Source of the DNA: Candidatus Phocaeicola excrementigallinarum
GTDB taxonomy: Bacteria > Bacteroidota > Bacteroidia > Bacteroidales > Bacteroidaceae
Assembly: GCA_019120125.1 (NCBI GenBank)
Contig: DWVR01000006.1
Location: 1-37,035 of the forward strand
DNA length: 37,035 nucleotides
Direction: 5' to 3'
Positions 1 to 7,476 of this stretch are shown piece after piece. Position numbers and translations under genes: made by a program. Every line of letters begins with the position of its first letter. The stretch's first letter is position 1. A model generated the notes under the pieces. That model saw only the letters and a program-made list of their open reading frames with translations, had not been told where the DNA came from and ran no database searches.

Positions 1-81
1 TTTTTTTTCACTTTTTCTTCACTATTCATCGTTTTTTCATCGTCTGTCCGTCCCTCCACAAGGAGTTTTTCACCTCAATTC

Positions 82-169
82 AAAACGTCTTGACGTTTTA
101 ATTAAAACGTCCTTATGTTTTAGTCAAAACGCCTTGACGTTTTAATTAAAACGTCAAGGCGTTTTTCAT
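82..169. repeat. Four-unit tandem palindromic repeat, copy 1
   Basis: Four consecutive 22-base units begin at 82, 104, 126 and 148. Each unit is an imperfect palindrome of the form AAAACGTcttgACGTTTT followed by a 4-base AT-rich linker. Units 3 and 4 together form a perfect 40-base inverted repeat (126-165). A related four-unit array lies at 15737-15824. The array sits upstream of the pflB promoter and could act as a terminator for a gene outside the window, but its function is not shown by the sequence. Confidence 0.9.
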
Positions 170-267
170 GATTCAATAATCAACTGAATTACAAATCCTT
201 ACCAATATTACAAAACCATTACACAATGTAATTATTACAAATTAACAAATGGAATAAATTTAAAGTG

Positions 268-298
268 TTGCACAATAGTATAAAAAGCCGTACATTTG
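268..298 (+). promoter_or_regulatory. Bacteroidota-type promoter of pflB
   Basis: A -33 element TTG at 268-270 and a -7 element TACATTTG at 291-298 are separated by 20 bases, which fits the Bacteroides consensus closely. Transcription would begin near 305, so the long open frame starting at 265 cannot be the real gene start. This supports the ATG at 355 or 361 for pflB. Confidence 0.75.
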
Positions 299-354
299 CG
301 AATGTTTTCAAGATAATGCGATTTTTATTCACTTTTAAACCTATCATTCTATCT

Positions 355-2577
355 ATGGCAATGAATTTTAAAGCAGGCCGTTGGAACCATGAAATCAACG
401 TGACCGATTTCGTAAAGACAAACATCACCCCCTACGAAGGCGACGCGTCTTTTCTGGCCGGGCCGACAGAACGTACGAAAGCCGTGTGGAACAAATGTCT
501 GGAAGCATTGGCGGAAGAACGCGAGAACAATGGAGTACGCTCACTCGACCCGTCGACGGTTTCCACCATCACCTCTTTCGCTCCCGGATACATTGACAAA
601 GAAAACGAAGTGATTGTAGGTCTGCAGACCGATGAGGTGCTTCGCCGTGCCATCAAGCCGTTTGGAGGCATCAAGGTGGTGGAAAAAGCATGCCGCGAGA
701 ATGGTGTGGAAGTTGACCCGAAAGTAAAGGATATATTCACACGCTACCGCAAGACCCACAACGACGGAGTGTTTGACGCATACACCGAAGAAATCCGCTC
801 GTTCCGCTCGCTGGGATTCCTTACCGGCCTGCCTGACAATTACGCACGCGGACGTATTATCGGTGACTACCGGCGGCTGGCACTCTACGGACTCGACCGT
901 CTGATAGAAGCCAAGCAGGATGACCTGCGCCACCTGACAGGACCGATGACCGACGCACGCATCCGCCTGCGTGAGGAAGTGGCCGAACAGATCAAGGCTT
1001 TGAAAGAGATAAAGGTCATGGGCCAGCAGTACGGACTCGACCTGAGCCGCCCTGCCGAATGCGCACGTGAAGCCGTGCAGTGGGTATACATGGCTTATCT
1101 GGCTGCCGTAAAGGAACAGGACGGAGCGGCCATGTCACTGGGTAACGTGTCGTCATTCCTTGACATCTATATAGAATATGATCTGGAACACGGAAATCTT
1201 GATGAAATTCACGCCCAGGAACTCATCGACCAGTTCGTCATCAAACTCCGCATGGTGCGCCACCTGCGTATGCAGGCCTACACCGACATTTTTGCCGGCG
1301 ACCCGACTTGGGTGACCGAATCAATCGGAGGACGCTTCAATGACGGACGCACGAAGGTGACCAAGACCTCCTTCCGTTTCTTGCAGACATTATATAATCT
1401 GGGGCCCTCGCCTGAACCGAACCTGACCGTACTGTGGAGTCCGCAGCTCCCCGAAGGTTTCAAGGAGTTCTGCGCGCAGGTATCCATCGACACATCCTCC
1501 ATCCAGTATGAGAATGATGACCTGATGCGCGAGGTGCGCGGCTCGGACGATTACGGAATCGCCTGCTGCGTGTCATATCAGGACATCGGCCGTCATATCC
1601 AGTTCTTCGGAGCACGCTGCAATCTGGCCAAGGCCCTGCTGCTGGCTATCAACGGCGGACGTTGCGAGAACACCGGTACGCTGATGGTGAAGGACATTCC
1701 CGTACTGAGCAGTGACGTGCTGAACTTTGAGGAAGTGCTGGCCAACTATAAGAAAGTGCTGAAGGAAATGGCACGCGTATATAACGACGCGATGAACATC
1801 ATCCACTACATGCACGACAAATATTATTACGAGAAAGCCCAGATGGCGTTTGTCGACACCGATCCCGCCATCAATCTGGCATACGGCGTAGCGGGAATGT
1901 CCATCGCAATCGACTCGTTGTCGGCCATCAAATATGCGAAAGTAACCGCCCGACGCAACGACATCGGTCTGACAGAAGGCTTCGACATCGAAGGCGAGTT
2001 CCCGTACTTCGGCAACGATGACGACCGTGTGGACCATCTGGCCGTCGACCTTATCTATTATTTCGACGAAGAGCTGAAAAAGCTTCCGGTCTACAAGAAC
2101 GCAAAGCCGACCCTCTCAATCCTGACCATCACATCGAACGTGATGTACGGAAAGAAAACGGGCGCCACTCCCGACGGACGTGCGAAAGGCGTAGCGTTCG
2201 CGCCAGGCGCCAACCCGATGCACGGACGCGACAAGAACGGTGCCATCGCCTCACTGAGCTCCGTGGCCAAACTGCGCTACCGTGATTCTCAGGACGGTAT
2301 CAGCAATACGTTCTCCATCGTTCCGAAATCATTGGGAGTAGACAGAGAACATCGCATTGAGAATCTGGTGACCATGATGGACGGCTATTTCGTAAAAGGC
2401 GCACACCATCTGAACGTGAATGTGCTGAACCGCGAGATGCTGGAAGATGCCATGGAACATCCCGAAAAATATCCCCAGCTGACCATCCGCGTCTCCGGCT
2501 ATGCGGTGAACTTCATCAAGCTGAGCCGCGAGCATCAGTTGGAAGTGATTTCGCGCAGCTTCCACGAACGCATGTAA
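355..2577 (+). CDS. pflB: Formate C-acetyltransferase (pyruvate formate-lyase)
   Basis: This glycyl radical enzyme converts pyruvate and CoA into acetyl-CoA and formate in the cytoplasm under anaerobic conditions. The product is about 740 residues, close to the roughly 760 of E. coli PflB. The paired active-site cysteines are visible in the motif ACCVS (about residues 404-405), and the radical glycine lies near the C terminus in RVSGYAV (about residue 715). The start was placed at ATG 355 because the promoter's -7 box ends at 298 and the conserved part begins with [14 protein letters not shown] 361 is nearly as good, and an ATG at 316 is less likely. pflA follows 112 bases downstream and encodes its activating enzyme, so the two form a functional pair. 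Confidence 0.95.
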   Translation: MAMNFKAGRWNHEINVTDFVKTNITPYEGDASFLAGPTERTKAVWNKCLEALAEERENNGVRSLDPSTVSTITSFAPGYIDKENEVIVGLQTDEVLRRAIKPFGGIKVVEKACRENGVEVDPKVKDIFTRYRKTHNDGVFDAYTEEIRSFRSLGFLTGLPDNYARGRIIGDYRRLALYGLDRLIEAKQDDLRHLTGPMTDARIRLREEVAEQIKALKEIKVMGQQYGLDLSRPAECAREAVQWVYMAYLAAVKEQDGAAMSLGNVSSFLDIYIEYDLEHGNLDEIHAQELIDQFVIKLRMVRHLRMQAYTDIFAGDPTWVTESIGGRFNDGRTKVTKTSFRFLQTLYNLGPSPEPNLTVLWSPQLPEGFKEFCAQVSIDTSSIQYENDDLMREVRGSDDYGIACCVSYQDIGRHIQFFGARCNLAKALLLAINGGRCENTGTLMVKDIPVLSSDVLNFEEVLANYKKVLKEMARVYNDAMNIIHYMHDKYYYEKAQMAFVDTDPAINLAYGVAGMSIAIDSLSAIKYAKVTARRNDIGLTEGFDIEGEFPYFGNDDDRVDHLAVDLIYYFDEELKKLPVYKNAKPTLSILTITSNVMYGKKTGATPDGRAKGVAFAPGANPMHGRDKNGAIASLSSVAKLRYRDSQDGISNTFSIVPKSLGVDREHRIENLVTMMDGYFVKGAHHLNVNVLNREMLEDAMEHPEKYPQLTIRVSGYAVNFIKLSREHQLEVISRSFHERM

Positions 2578-2626
2578 TCAGAGAAAGGGATTAAGTCTCA
2601 CAATACAGATTATGGCACAATGAAGG

Positions 2627-2660
2627 CACAAAGCTGCAGAGACAGATACTCAGCTTTGTG
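2627..2660 (+). promoter_or_regulatory. Intergenic hairpin between pflB and pflA
   Basis: A perfect 10-base inverted repeat, CACAAAGCTG and CAGCTTTGTG, is separated by a 14-base loop. There is no pure T run directly after it, so it is more likely a partial terminator or an RNA-processing or stability element than a full terminator. Such a structure could lower pflA expression relative to pflB. That role is inferred. Confidence 0.5.
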
Positions 2661-2689
2661 TCTTTGTGTTTAATACCATCTATATAAAT

Positions 2690-3418
2690 ATGATCAAAGT
2701 ACATTCTTACGAATCATTAGGCACATACGACGGCCCTGGAATCCGGCTCGTAGTGTTCCTGCAAGGGTGCAATTTCCGTTGCCTCTATTGCGCCAATCCC
2801 GACACCATCGACACGAAAGGCGAAAGCAAGGAAACCGCTCCGGAAGAGATACTCCGCATGGCCGTCAGCCAGAAGCCTTTTTTCGGAAAGAAAGGCGGAG
2901 TGACCTTCAGCGGTGGAGAACCGACCTTCCAGGCAAAGGCACTGGTTCCTCTTTGCAGAATGCTGAAAGAAGCCGGCATCCATATCTGCATCGACTCGAA
3001 CGGCGGAATATGGAACAAGGATGTGGAAGAACTGTTTACACTGGCCGACCTGACACTACTGGACGTAAAGGAATTCAACGACGAACGCCACAAGACACTG
3101 ACGTCACGCAGCAATGCCCAGACATTGAAGACCGCCGCCTGGCTGGAGGCAAACCACAGGCCGTTCTGGCTCCGTTATGTGCTGGTGAACGGCTACAGCA
3201 ATTTTACAGATGACATCAAGGCGCTCGGTGAACATTTCAAGGACTATCAGATGATTGAACGGGTGGAAATCTTGCCCTACCATACATTGGGAGTCCACAA
3301 ATACGAAGCCATGCAAATGGAATACAAGCTGAAAGATGTAGACCTCAACACGCCAGAACAACTGGAAACGGCCAAAGAACTGTTCGGACGGTACTTCAAG
3401 ACAGTATTCGTGAACTAA
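2690..3418 (+). CDS. pflA: Pyruvate formate-lyase activating enzyme (radical SAM)
   Basis: This radical SAM enzyme uses S-adenosylmethionine and a [4Fe-4S] cluster to install the glycyl radical on PflB. The product is 242 residues, the usual size for PflA. The cluster-binding motif CxxxCxxC is visible as C27-C31-C34 within GCNFRCLYC, preceded by the family's typical TYDGPGIR. The GGEP SAM-binding motif appears as FSGGEPTFQ. The frame is open back to 2666, but ATG 2690 gives the standard N terminus (MIKVHSYES). It lies directly downstream of pflB and has no promoter of its own that I can see, so it is probably co-transcribed. Confidence 0.95.
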   Translation: MIKVHSYESLGTYDGPGIRLVVFLQGCNFRCLYCANPDTIDTKGESKETAPEEILRMAVSQKPFFGKKGGVTFSGGEPTFQAKALVPLCRMLKEAGIHICIDSNGGIWNKDVEELFTLADLTLLDVKEFNDERHKTLTSRSNAQTLKTAAWLEANHRPFWLRYVLVNGYSNFTDDIKALGEHFKDYQMIERVEILPYHTLGVHKYEAMQMEYKLKDVDLNTPEQLETAKELFGRYFKTVFVN

Positions 3419-3555
3419 AGCCTTCTTATCTGATTCCAAAGACATCACCCGCACAATCTTCTGTCTTACAAAGGGATACCAATCAAGCAGAATCCCATTT
3501 AAGACACCCGACAAAATAATTGATATTTTTTCATCTACGCGTGCAGTTTTTCGTG

Positions 3556-3563
3556 TAATTTTG
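3556..3563 (+). promoter_or_regulatory. Bacteroidota -7 promoter element (TAATTTTG)
   Basis: TAATTTTG matches the TAnnTTTG consensus and lies 37 bases before the ATG at 3601. The -33 element is not clear. Its presence is the main reason to accept the short 70-residue reading frame downstream as a real gene. Confidence 0.55.
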
Positions 3564-3600
3564 CATTTCATAATCAGAAAAGCTAAACTAAAGGTCAAAT

Positions 3601-3813
3601 ATGGAGAAAGCAAAATCAGAAAAAATGTTGAACAAAAAGTCCGGCAGACATCAGGAAGCACAGATCACCACATTCACTGTGATTCTCAGCGCCATCGTGC
3701 TGAACATCTTATGGTGGACGGGAGTACGCTTCATTTCGACAGACAGTACGGACAATGTGACCATCAACACCTCTGTTTCAAGCGGTCACTATGCCATCGG
3801 AGCAAGCAAATGA
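3601..3813 (+). CDS. Small single-pass membrane protein, function unknown
   Basis: The product is 70 residues and I do not recognise it. It has a lysine-rich N terminus (about residues 1-17), one hydrophobic stretch (about residues 22-42, TFTVILSAIVLNILWW) that could span the membrane, and a Ser/Thr/Asn-rich tail. It is preceded by a Bacteroidota -7 box and followed by a clear rho-independent terminator at 3851-3894, so it looks like a free-standing transcription unit. A competing frame (3561-3941) starts close to the promoter box and has no protein-like character. Coding status is probable rather than certain. Confidence 0.5.
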   Translation: MEKAKSEKMLNKKSGRHQEAQITTFTVILSAIVLNILWWTGVRFISTDSTDNVTINTSVSSGHYAIGASK

Positions 3814-3850
3814 TTTTGTGGTGTGCCAATGGCCTCCATCCAAACATAAA

Positions 3851-3894
3851 AATCCGTTTCTCGCATCGCACGATGAATGAGACGGATTTTTTTT
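3851..3894 (+). terminator. Rho-independent terminator
   Basis: AATCCGTTTCTC and GAGACGGATT pair with a two-base bulge around a 16-base loop, and the 3' arm runs into eight T residues. It ends the transcript of the small gene at 3601-3813. Confidence 0.8.
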
Positions 3895-3987
3895 GTAAGA
3901 CATCCGGTGAAATGCCGCTCTTTCAGAAGCTTCAACAATGAACAAGAGAAAATTCCACTCCTCATTTTCCTTCACCCACCCAATAAA

Positions 3988-4028
3988 AATGTCTCAAAAT
4001 GAAAAAACGATTTCCATTTTGAGACATT
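3988..4028 (-). terminator. Terminator of the ThrE-type exporter gene
   Basis: A perfect 14-base inverted repeat (AATGTCTCAAAATG with CATTTTGAGACATT) has a 13-base loop. Read on the minus strand it is followed by TTTTTATT, and it lies 28 bases after the exporter stop codon. Confidence 0.8.
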
Positions 4029-4056
4029 AACACCGTAAGCGTTTTGACGAATCATT

Positions 4057-5442
4057 TTACCACTCCACAAACTTTCCCCGTTCCTTGCGCTCCTTCAGGA
4101 CTTCCTGAAGACGGGCATTCTTGGAATGTGCAATGTATTTACGGCCGAAGATATTCGGAATGGCTACCCCCAATGAGACACACAGAATGATAAGTCCTGA
4201 ATTTACACCGCTTTCCAAAGCCTTCACCAAAGGAGTCACCTGGTCGACAGTCTGTACGTTCATGTTGATCACACCGAAAAGCATACGGTACATCAACACT
4301 CCGGGAATCATCGGAATGACCGAAGGAATGGTCAACACATGGTTCGGGACATGAAACCAGTGGACTGCCTTGATGGCAATCAGACTTACCATTATCGCGC
4401 CACTGAACGAACCGATAATCAATCCCATATCCAGACCGATATTGTCCGTACTCGGACCCAGGTTGACAAAGTTACGCGTACAAACGGCAATGATACCACC
4501 AATCGCCACGACCCACAACAGACGGCGCTGGATATTAAAAATCATCGAGAATCCCATCGCTGAAATGGCGGCGGCCACCGCATACTCCAGATAGTTGTGA
4601 TGAGGGACCATGCTGATGGTCGGGAAGAAATTGTCCACCTGACAGAGTTTCACAGCAAAAGCGATGCCGAAAGCCATCGCCGCAATCATCAACAGAGTAT
4701 TCACAGCCCTGACGATGCCTACTTGTATATAATTGTCAAGCATATCGTCCACAAAGTTGATCAAAGGGACACCCGGAACAATGAACAGCGCACATGCCAG
4801 CAACGGATGCCATGGAGTGGAAGTCCACTCACCGGGAATCAAGGTAGTGGCCCAGGCGATGAGAGTAGCCACAAAAGCCGAAATGGCAATTCCCATATAA
4901 TGGTTCAGCCCCGATTCGTTACACTTCTGGCGCAAACGCATACCCACAATGGCGGCAATGGAGGCATACAGGAAAGCCATCCAGTCACAACCAAACTGAA
5001 TGCAGAATCCGCCGCATGCGAAACCGGCTCCCACCGCCACCTGCCAGGGAGCATAGTTCCGTTTCTTTGTACGGATTTTCTCAAGCTCTTCCTCGTATTT
5101 GTCAAGAGAATAGTCATTCTCGATAGCGCGCCAGGAAAGCTTGCTGATTTCTGAGATGGCGGTCATGTTCACCCCATGACCTTCAATACGTTGAAATTTG
5201 GTGAAAGAATAGTCACCGTCGCTCACATTCACCATCAGCATCGTAAAGCTGACATTGATATGAAGCTTCTCTTCCGGAATGCCCAGATAGGCAGCCGTAC
5301 GCTTCATGTTACGCACAACACGGTTCGTGTCGGCAAGACTCTCGACAAGCACTTTTCCCGTGCGAAGCAAAAGATCGACCCTACGATGCAGTTGCTGGTC
5401 ATAGGCCTTTACAGTCGTCACTAAATGTTCCTTTAAATCCAT
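4057..5442 (-). CDS. Threonine/serine exporter family protein (YjjP-YjjB fusion type)
   Basis: The product is 461 residues. The first 120 or so are hydrophilic. After them come about ten hydrophobic segments in two blocks, matching the ThrE family, in which a YjjP-like domain is fused to a YjjB-like domain. In E. coli these two parts are separate proteins (YjjP and YjjB), proposed to export succinate; in Corynebacterium the fused ThrE exports threonine and serine. The substrate here cannot be told from sequence. Typical family residues are seen in the cytoplasmic domain (VNVSDGDYSFTKFQRIEGHG) and in the loop IPGVPLINFVDDMLDNY. The gene stands alone, with its own -7 elements upstream and a strong terminator. 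In a fermenting organism that makes formate and succinate, an acid-export role is plausible. Confidence 0.85.
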   Translation of the reverse strand: MDLKEHLVTTVKAYDQQLHRRVDLLLRTGKVLVESLADTNRVVRNMKRTAAYLGIPEEKLHINVSFTMLMVNVSDGDYSFTKFQRIEGHGVNMTAISEISKLSWRAIENDYSLDKYEEELEKIRTKKRNYAPWQVAVGAGFACGGFCIQFGCDWMAFLYASIAAIVGMRLRQKCNESGLNHYMGIAISAFVATLIAWATTLIPGEWTSTPWHPLLACALFIVPGVPLINFVDDMLDNYIQVGIVRAVNTLLMIAAMAFGIAFAVKLCQVDNFFPTISMVPHHNYLEYAVAAAISAMGFSMIFNIQRRLLWVVAIGGIIAVCTRNFVNLGPSTDNIGLDMGLIIGSFSGAIMVSLIAIKAVHWFHVPNHVLTIPSVIPMIPGVLMYRMLFGVINMNVQTVDQVTPLVKALESGVNSGLIILCVSLGVAIPNIFGRKYIAHSKNARLQEVLKERKERGKFVEW

Positions 5443-5469
5443 CTTTTTACCTTAAAAAATTTCCGGGCG

Positions 5470-5485
5470 CAAAATTACAAAAATA
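5470..5485 (-). promoter_or_regulatory. Two overlapping -7 promoter elements of the exporter gene
   Basis: Read on the minus strand, TATTTTTG (5485-5478) and TAATTTTG (5477-5470) both match TAnnTTTG and lie 28-43 bases before the ATG at 5442. A -33 element is not obvious, so which one is used is unclear. Confidence 0.5.
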
Positions 5486-5522
5486 AACCGAAAAAACTTT
5501 ATACGCTTTATTTAAACACCTA

Positions 5523-5561
5523 AGAGCATCGGCTGAAACGGCTGGAACGACCGGATGCTCT
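5523..5561. repeat. Inverted repeat in the exporter/ygbA intergenic region
   Basis: AGAGCATC at 5523-5530 is matched by GATGCTCT at 5554-5561. The segment 5486-5771 between the two divergent genes holds this stem and a GC-rich stretch around 5560-5630, and I see no convincing gene in it. The long minus-strand frame across it (5520-6083) runs through the opposite-strand ygbA gene and has no protein-like composition. Confidence 0.4.
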
Positions 5562-5771
5562 AAAGAGCCACGGCACCGCCCTGCCCAACACGTTCCAGAC
5601 AGCCCACGCCTGACGGGAACTGACGGGGAAAGATAACGGAATTATTCTTGTATCTTTACCGATATAGGACCCCAAAAACGCACAAGTGAATGACATGCGG
5701 AATATGATGGGAAAGCCGTACAAAAAATGAACTAAGCGCACAAAAAGACAACCGTTCTTACATATTTTATT

Positions 5772-5779
5772 TATCTTTG
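5772..5779 (+). promoter_or_regulatory. Bacteroidota -7 promoter element (TATCTTTG)
   Basis: TATCTTTG fits the consensus exactly and lies 24 bases before ATG 5804. It overlaps an upstream in-frame TTG at 5777, which therefore cannot be the start. Confidence 0.65.
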
Positions 5780-5803
5780 CATTCAGTACACAAACGACCC
5801 CGT

Positions 5804-6115
5804 ATGACCAGACGTTCAAGAATAGTGGAAGAACAGAAAACAGTGGAACGGATGATCCGCCTCTATTGCCGGCATAAGGAAGACAACAAAGAAATGTGCG
5901 ACTCATGCCGTGAATTACTGGAATATGCCCTGACAAGACTCGCACATTGTCCGTTCGGAGAAAAGAAACGTACCTGCAGACAATGCCCGGTACACTGCTA
6001 CAAACCGGAAATGAAAAGAAAAATAGCGGAAGTGATGCGCTTTTCAGGACCAAGAATGATATGGTATCACCCCAAATCCGCAATCAGACACGTGTGGAGA
6101 GAATGGCTGACGTAG
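5804..6115 (+). CDS. YgbA-like (nitrous oxide-stimulated promoter) family protein
   Basis: The 103-residue cysteine-rich protein resembles E. coli YgbA, a family named for a nitrogen-oxide-responsive promoter; YgbA is part of the NsrR regulon and has been linked to recovery from nitric oxide stress. Cysteines occur as CDSC (about residues 32-35), HCPFG, and CRQCPVHC, a pattern suited to binding a metal or Fe-S cluster. The C-terminal signature MRFSGPRMIWYHP is typical of the family. The start was set at ATG 5804 because the -7 promoter box overlaps the earlier TTG. It is a single-gene unit with its own promoter and a terminator at 6165-6195. The biochemical function is unknown. Confidence 0.8.
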   Translation: MTRRSRIVEEQKTVERMIRLYCRHKEDNKEMCDSCRELLEYALTRLAHCPFGEKKRTCRQCPVHCYKPEMKRKIAEVMRFSGPRMIWYHPKSAIRHVWREWLT

Positions 6116-6164
6116 AAAAATTCCACATATTTCCACATCAGCCAGGCTAAAACAAACCGTTTAT

Positions 6165-6195
6165 TGGCCTGACAGTCAACAAGCAGGCCATTTTC
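6165..6195 (+). terminator. Likely terminator after the YgbA-like gene
   Basis: TGGCCTG (6165-6171) pairs with CAGGCCA (6184-6190) around a 12-base loop and is followed by TTTTC. It lies 50 bases after the stop codon and before the efflux operon. Confidence 0.55.
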
Positions 6196-6263
6196 TGAAT
6201 TATGGCACACAGATTGCCGGAGATTCTTGACATCAAAAAAACATTAACTAACCGAAAACAGAT

Positions 6264-7448
6264 ATGAAACGTTTTTTGTCCGTAAAAGATTTAAAGGTAA
6301 AGAAAAAACAAACCGTTTATGCGACCATCGGCATCATTGTGATTATCGCAATTTATCTGATTCTCACATACAAGCCAAAACCGGCACCTGAATATCCCAT
6401 CGTCCATGTGACTCCCGCCCTGAAACAGGATGTGGAAATCTATGGGGACTACGTAGGCAGAGTCCGCGCCCAACAGTTTGTGGAGGTGCGCGCCCGCGTG
6501 GAAGGATTCCTTGAACAGATGCTGTTTGAGGAAGGAACGCAAGTGAAGCGCAACCAGGTTCTGTTCATCATCAACCAGGACCAGTATCAGGCAAAAGTGG
6601 ACAAGGCACGCGCGCAACTGAAAAAAGACGAGGCCACAGCCCGCAAGGCGGAGCGTGACCTGAACCGTACACGCCCACTTTACGAACAGAATGCCACCAG
6701 CCAGTTGGAACTGGACAACGCCACCGCCGCCTATGAGACAGCCGTGGCCAGCGTAGGAATGAGCCAGGCCGACCTTGAACAGGCAGAGCAGGAACTTGGA
6801 TACACCGTGGTACGCTCTCCGCTTTCCGGACAAATCAGCGAACGCCATGTAGACCTCGGCACTCTGGTCGGCACATCCGGCAAATCACTGCTGGCCACCA
6901 TCGTAAAGAGCGACACGGTGCTAATCGACTTCAGCATGACGGCATTAGACTACCTTAAGAGCAAAGAACGTAACATCATTATAGGACAAAAAGACGCCAC
7001 ACGCTCCTGGCAACCTACCGTAACCATTACGTTGCCAGACAACAGCGTCTATCCATACAAAGGTCTGGTGGATTTCGCAGAACCTCAGGTCGACCCGAAA
7101 ACCGGCACATTCTCCGTACGCGCCGAGATGAGCAATCCTGACCATGTGCTTCTTCCCGGACAATTCACCAAAGTACGCCTGCTACTCGATGTGCGTGAAA
7201 ACGCTACGGTCGTCCCTCAAAAGGCAATAATCATCGAAAAGGGAGGATCCTACATTTATGTAATGCGTAAGGACTCCACCGCCGAGAAACGCTTCGTGGA
7301 ACTGGGTCCCGAGGTAAACAACAATATTGTGGTGGAACGAGGACTGATTCCGGGCGAAATGATTGTGGACGAAGGCTACCACAAGCTGACACCAGGACTC
7401 AAGATGGTCCCGGGAGAGGCTCCTGAAGAAGAAAAGAAGGATGAATAA
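6264..7448 (+). CDS. RND efflux system periplasmic adaptor (AcrA/MexA-like)
   Basis: The 394-residue membrane fusion protein links an inner-membrane RND pump to an outer-membrane channel. A basic N terminus is followed by a single membrane anchor (about residues 21-35, YATIGIIVIIAIYLIL). Next come a barrel-sandwich (lipoyl-like) half motif (VEVRARVEGFLEQMLFEEG), an alpha-helical hairpin (about residues 110-170, rich in Ala/Glu/Lys), the second lipoyl half (VVRSPLSGQISERHVDLG), and beta-barrel and membrane-proximal domains. There is no lipobox, so it is anchored by the helix rather than by lipid. It is the first gene of a three-gene operon, 28 bases before the pump. The acidic/basic tail (GEAPEEEKKDE) is unremarkable. 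Confidence 0.92.
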   Translation: MKRFLSVKDLKVKKKQTVYATIGIIVIIAIYLILTYKPKPAPEYPIVHVTPALKQDVEIYGDYVGRVRAQQFVEVRARVEGFLEQMLFEEGTQVKRNQVLFIINQDQYQAKVDKARAQLKKDEATARKAERDLNRTRPLYEQNATSQLELDNATAAYETAVASVGMSQADLEQAEQELGYTVVRSPLSGQISERHVDLGTLVGTSGKSLLATIVKSDTVLIDFSMTALDYLKSKERNIIIGQKDATRSWQPTVTITLPDNSVYPYKGLVDFAEPQVDPKTGTFSVRAEMSNPDHVLLPGQFTKVRLLLDVRENATVVPQKAIIIEKGGSYIYVMRKDSTAEKRFVELGPEVNNNIVVERGLIPGEMIVDEGYHKLTPGLKMVPGEAPEEEKKDE

Positions 7449-7476
7449 AACACAAATCCCCTAAACGCAGCAATCC

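Noticed and set aside
82-169. CRISPR array
   Set aside because: The units are directly abutting 22-base palindromes with only 4-base linkers; there are no unique spacers and no cas genes.
265-354. N-terminal extension of pflB
   Set aside because: The -33/-7 promoter lies at 268-298, inside this extension, and the added residues do not resemble PFL.
5520-6083. 187-residue minus-strand reading frame
   Set aside because: It runs antisense through the YgbA-like gene, is unusually rich in Cys, Phe, Ser and Val, and lacks a promoter of its own.
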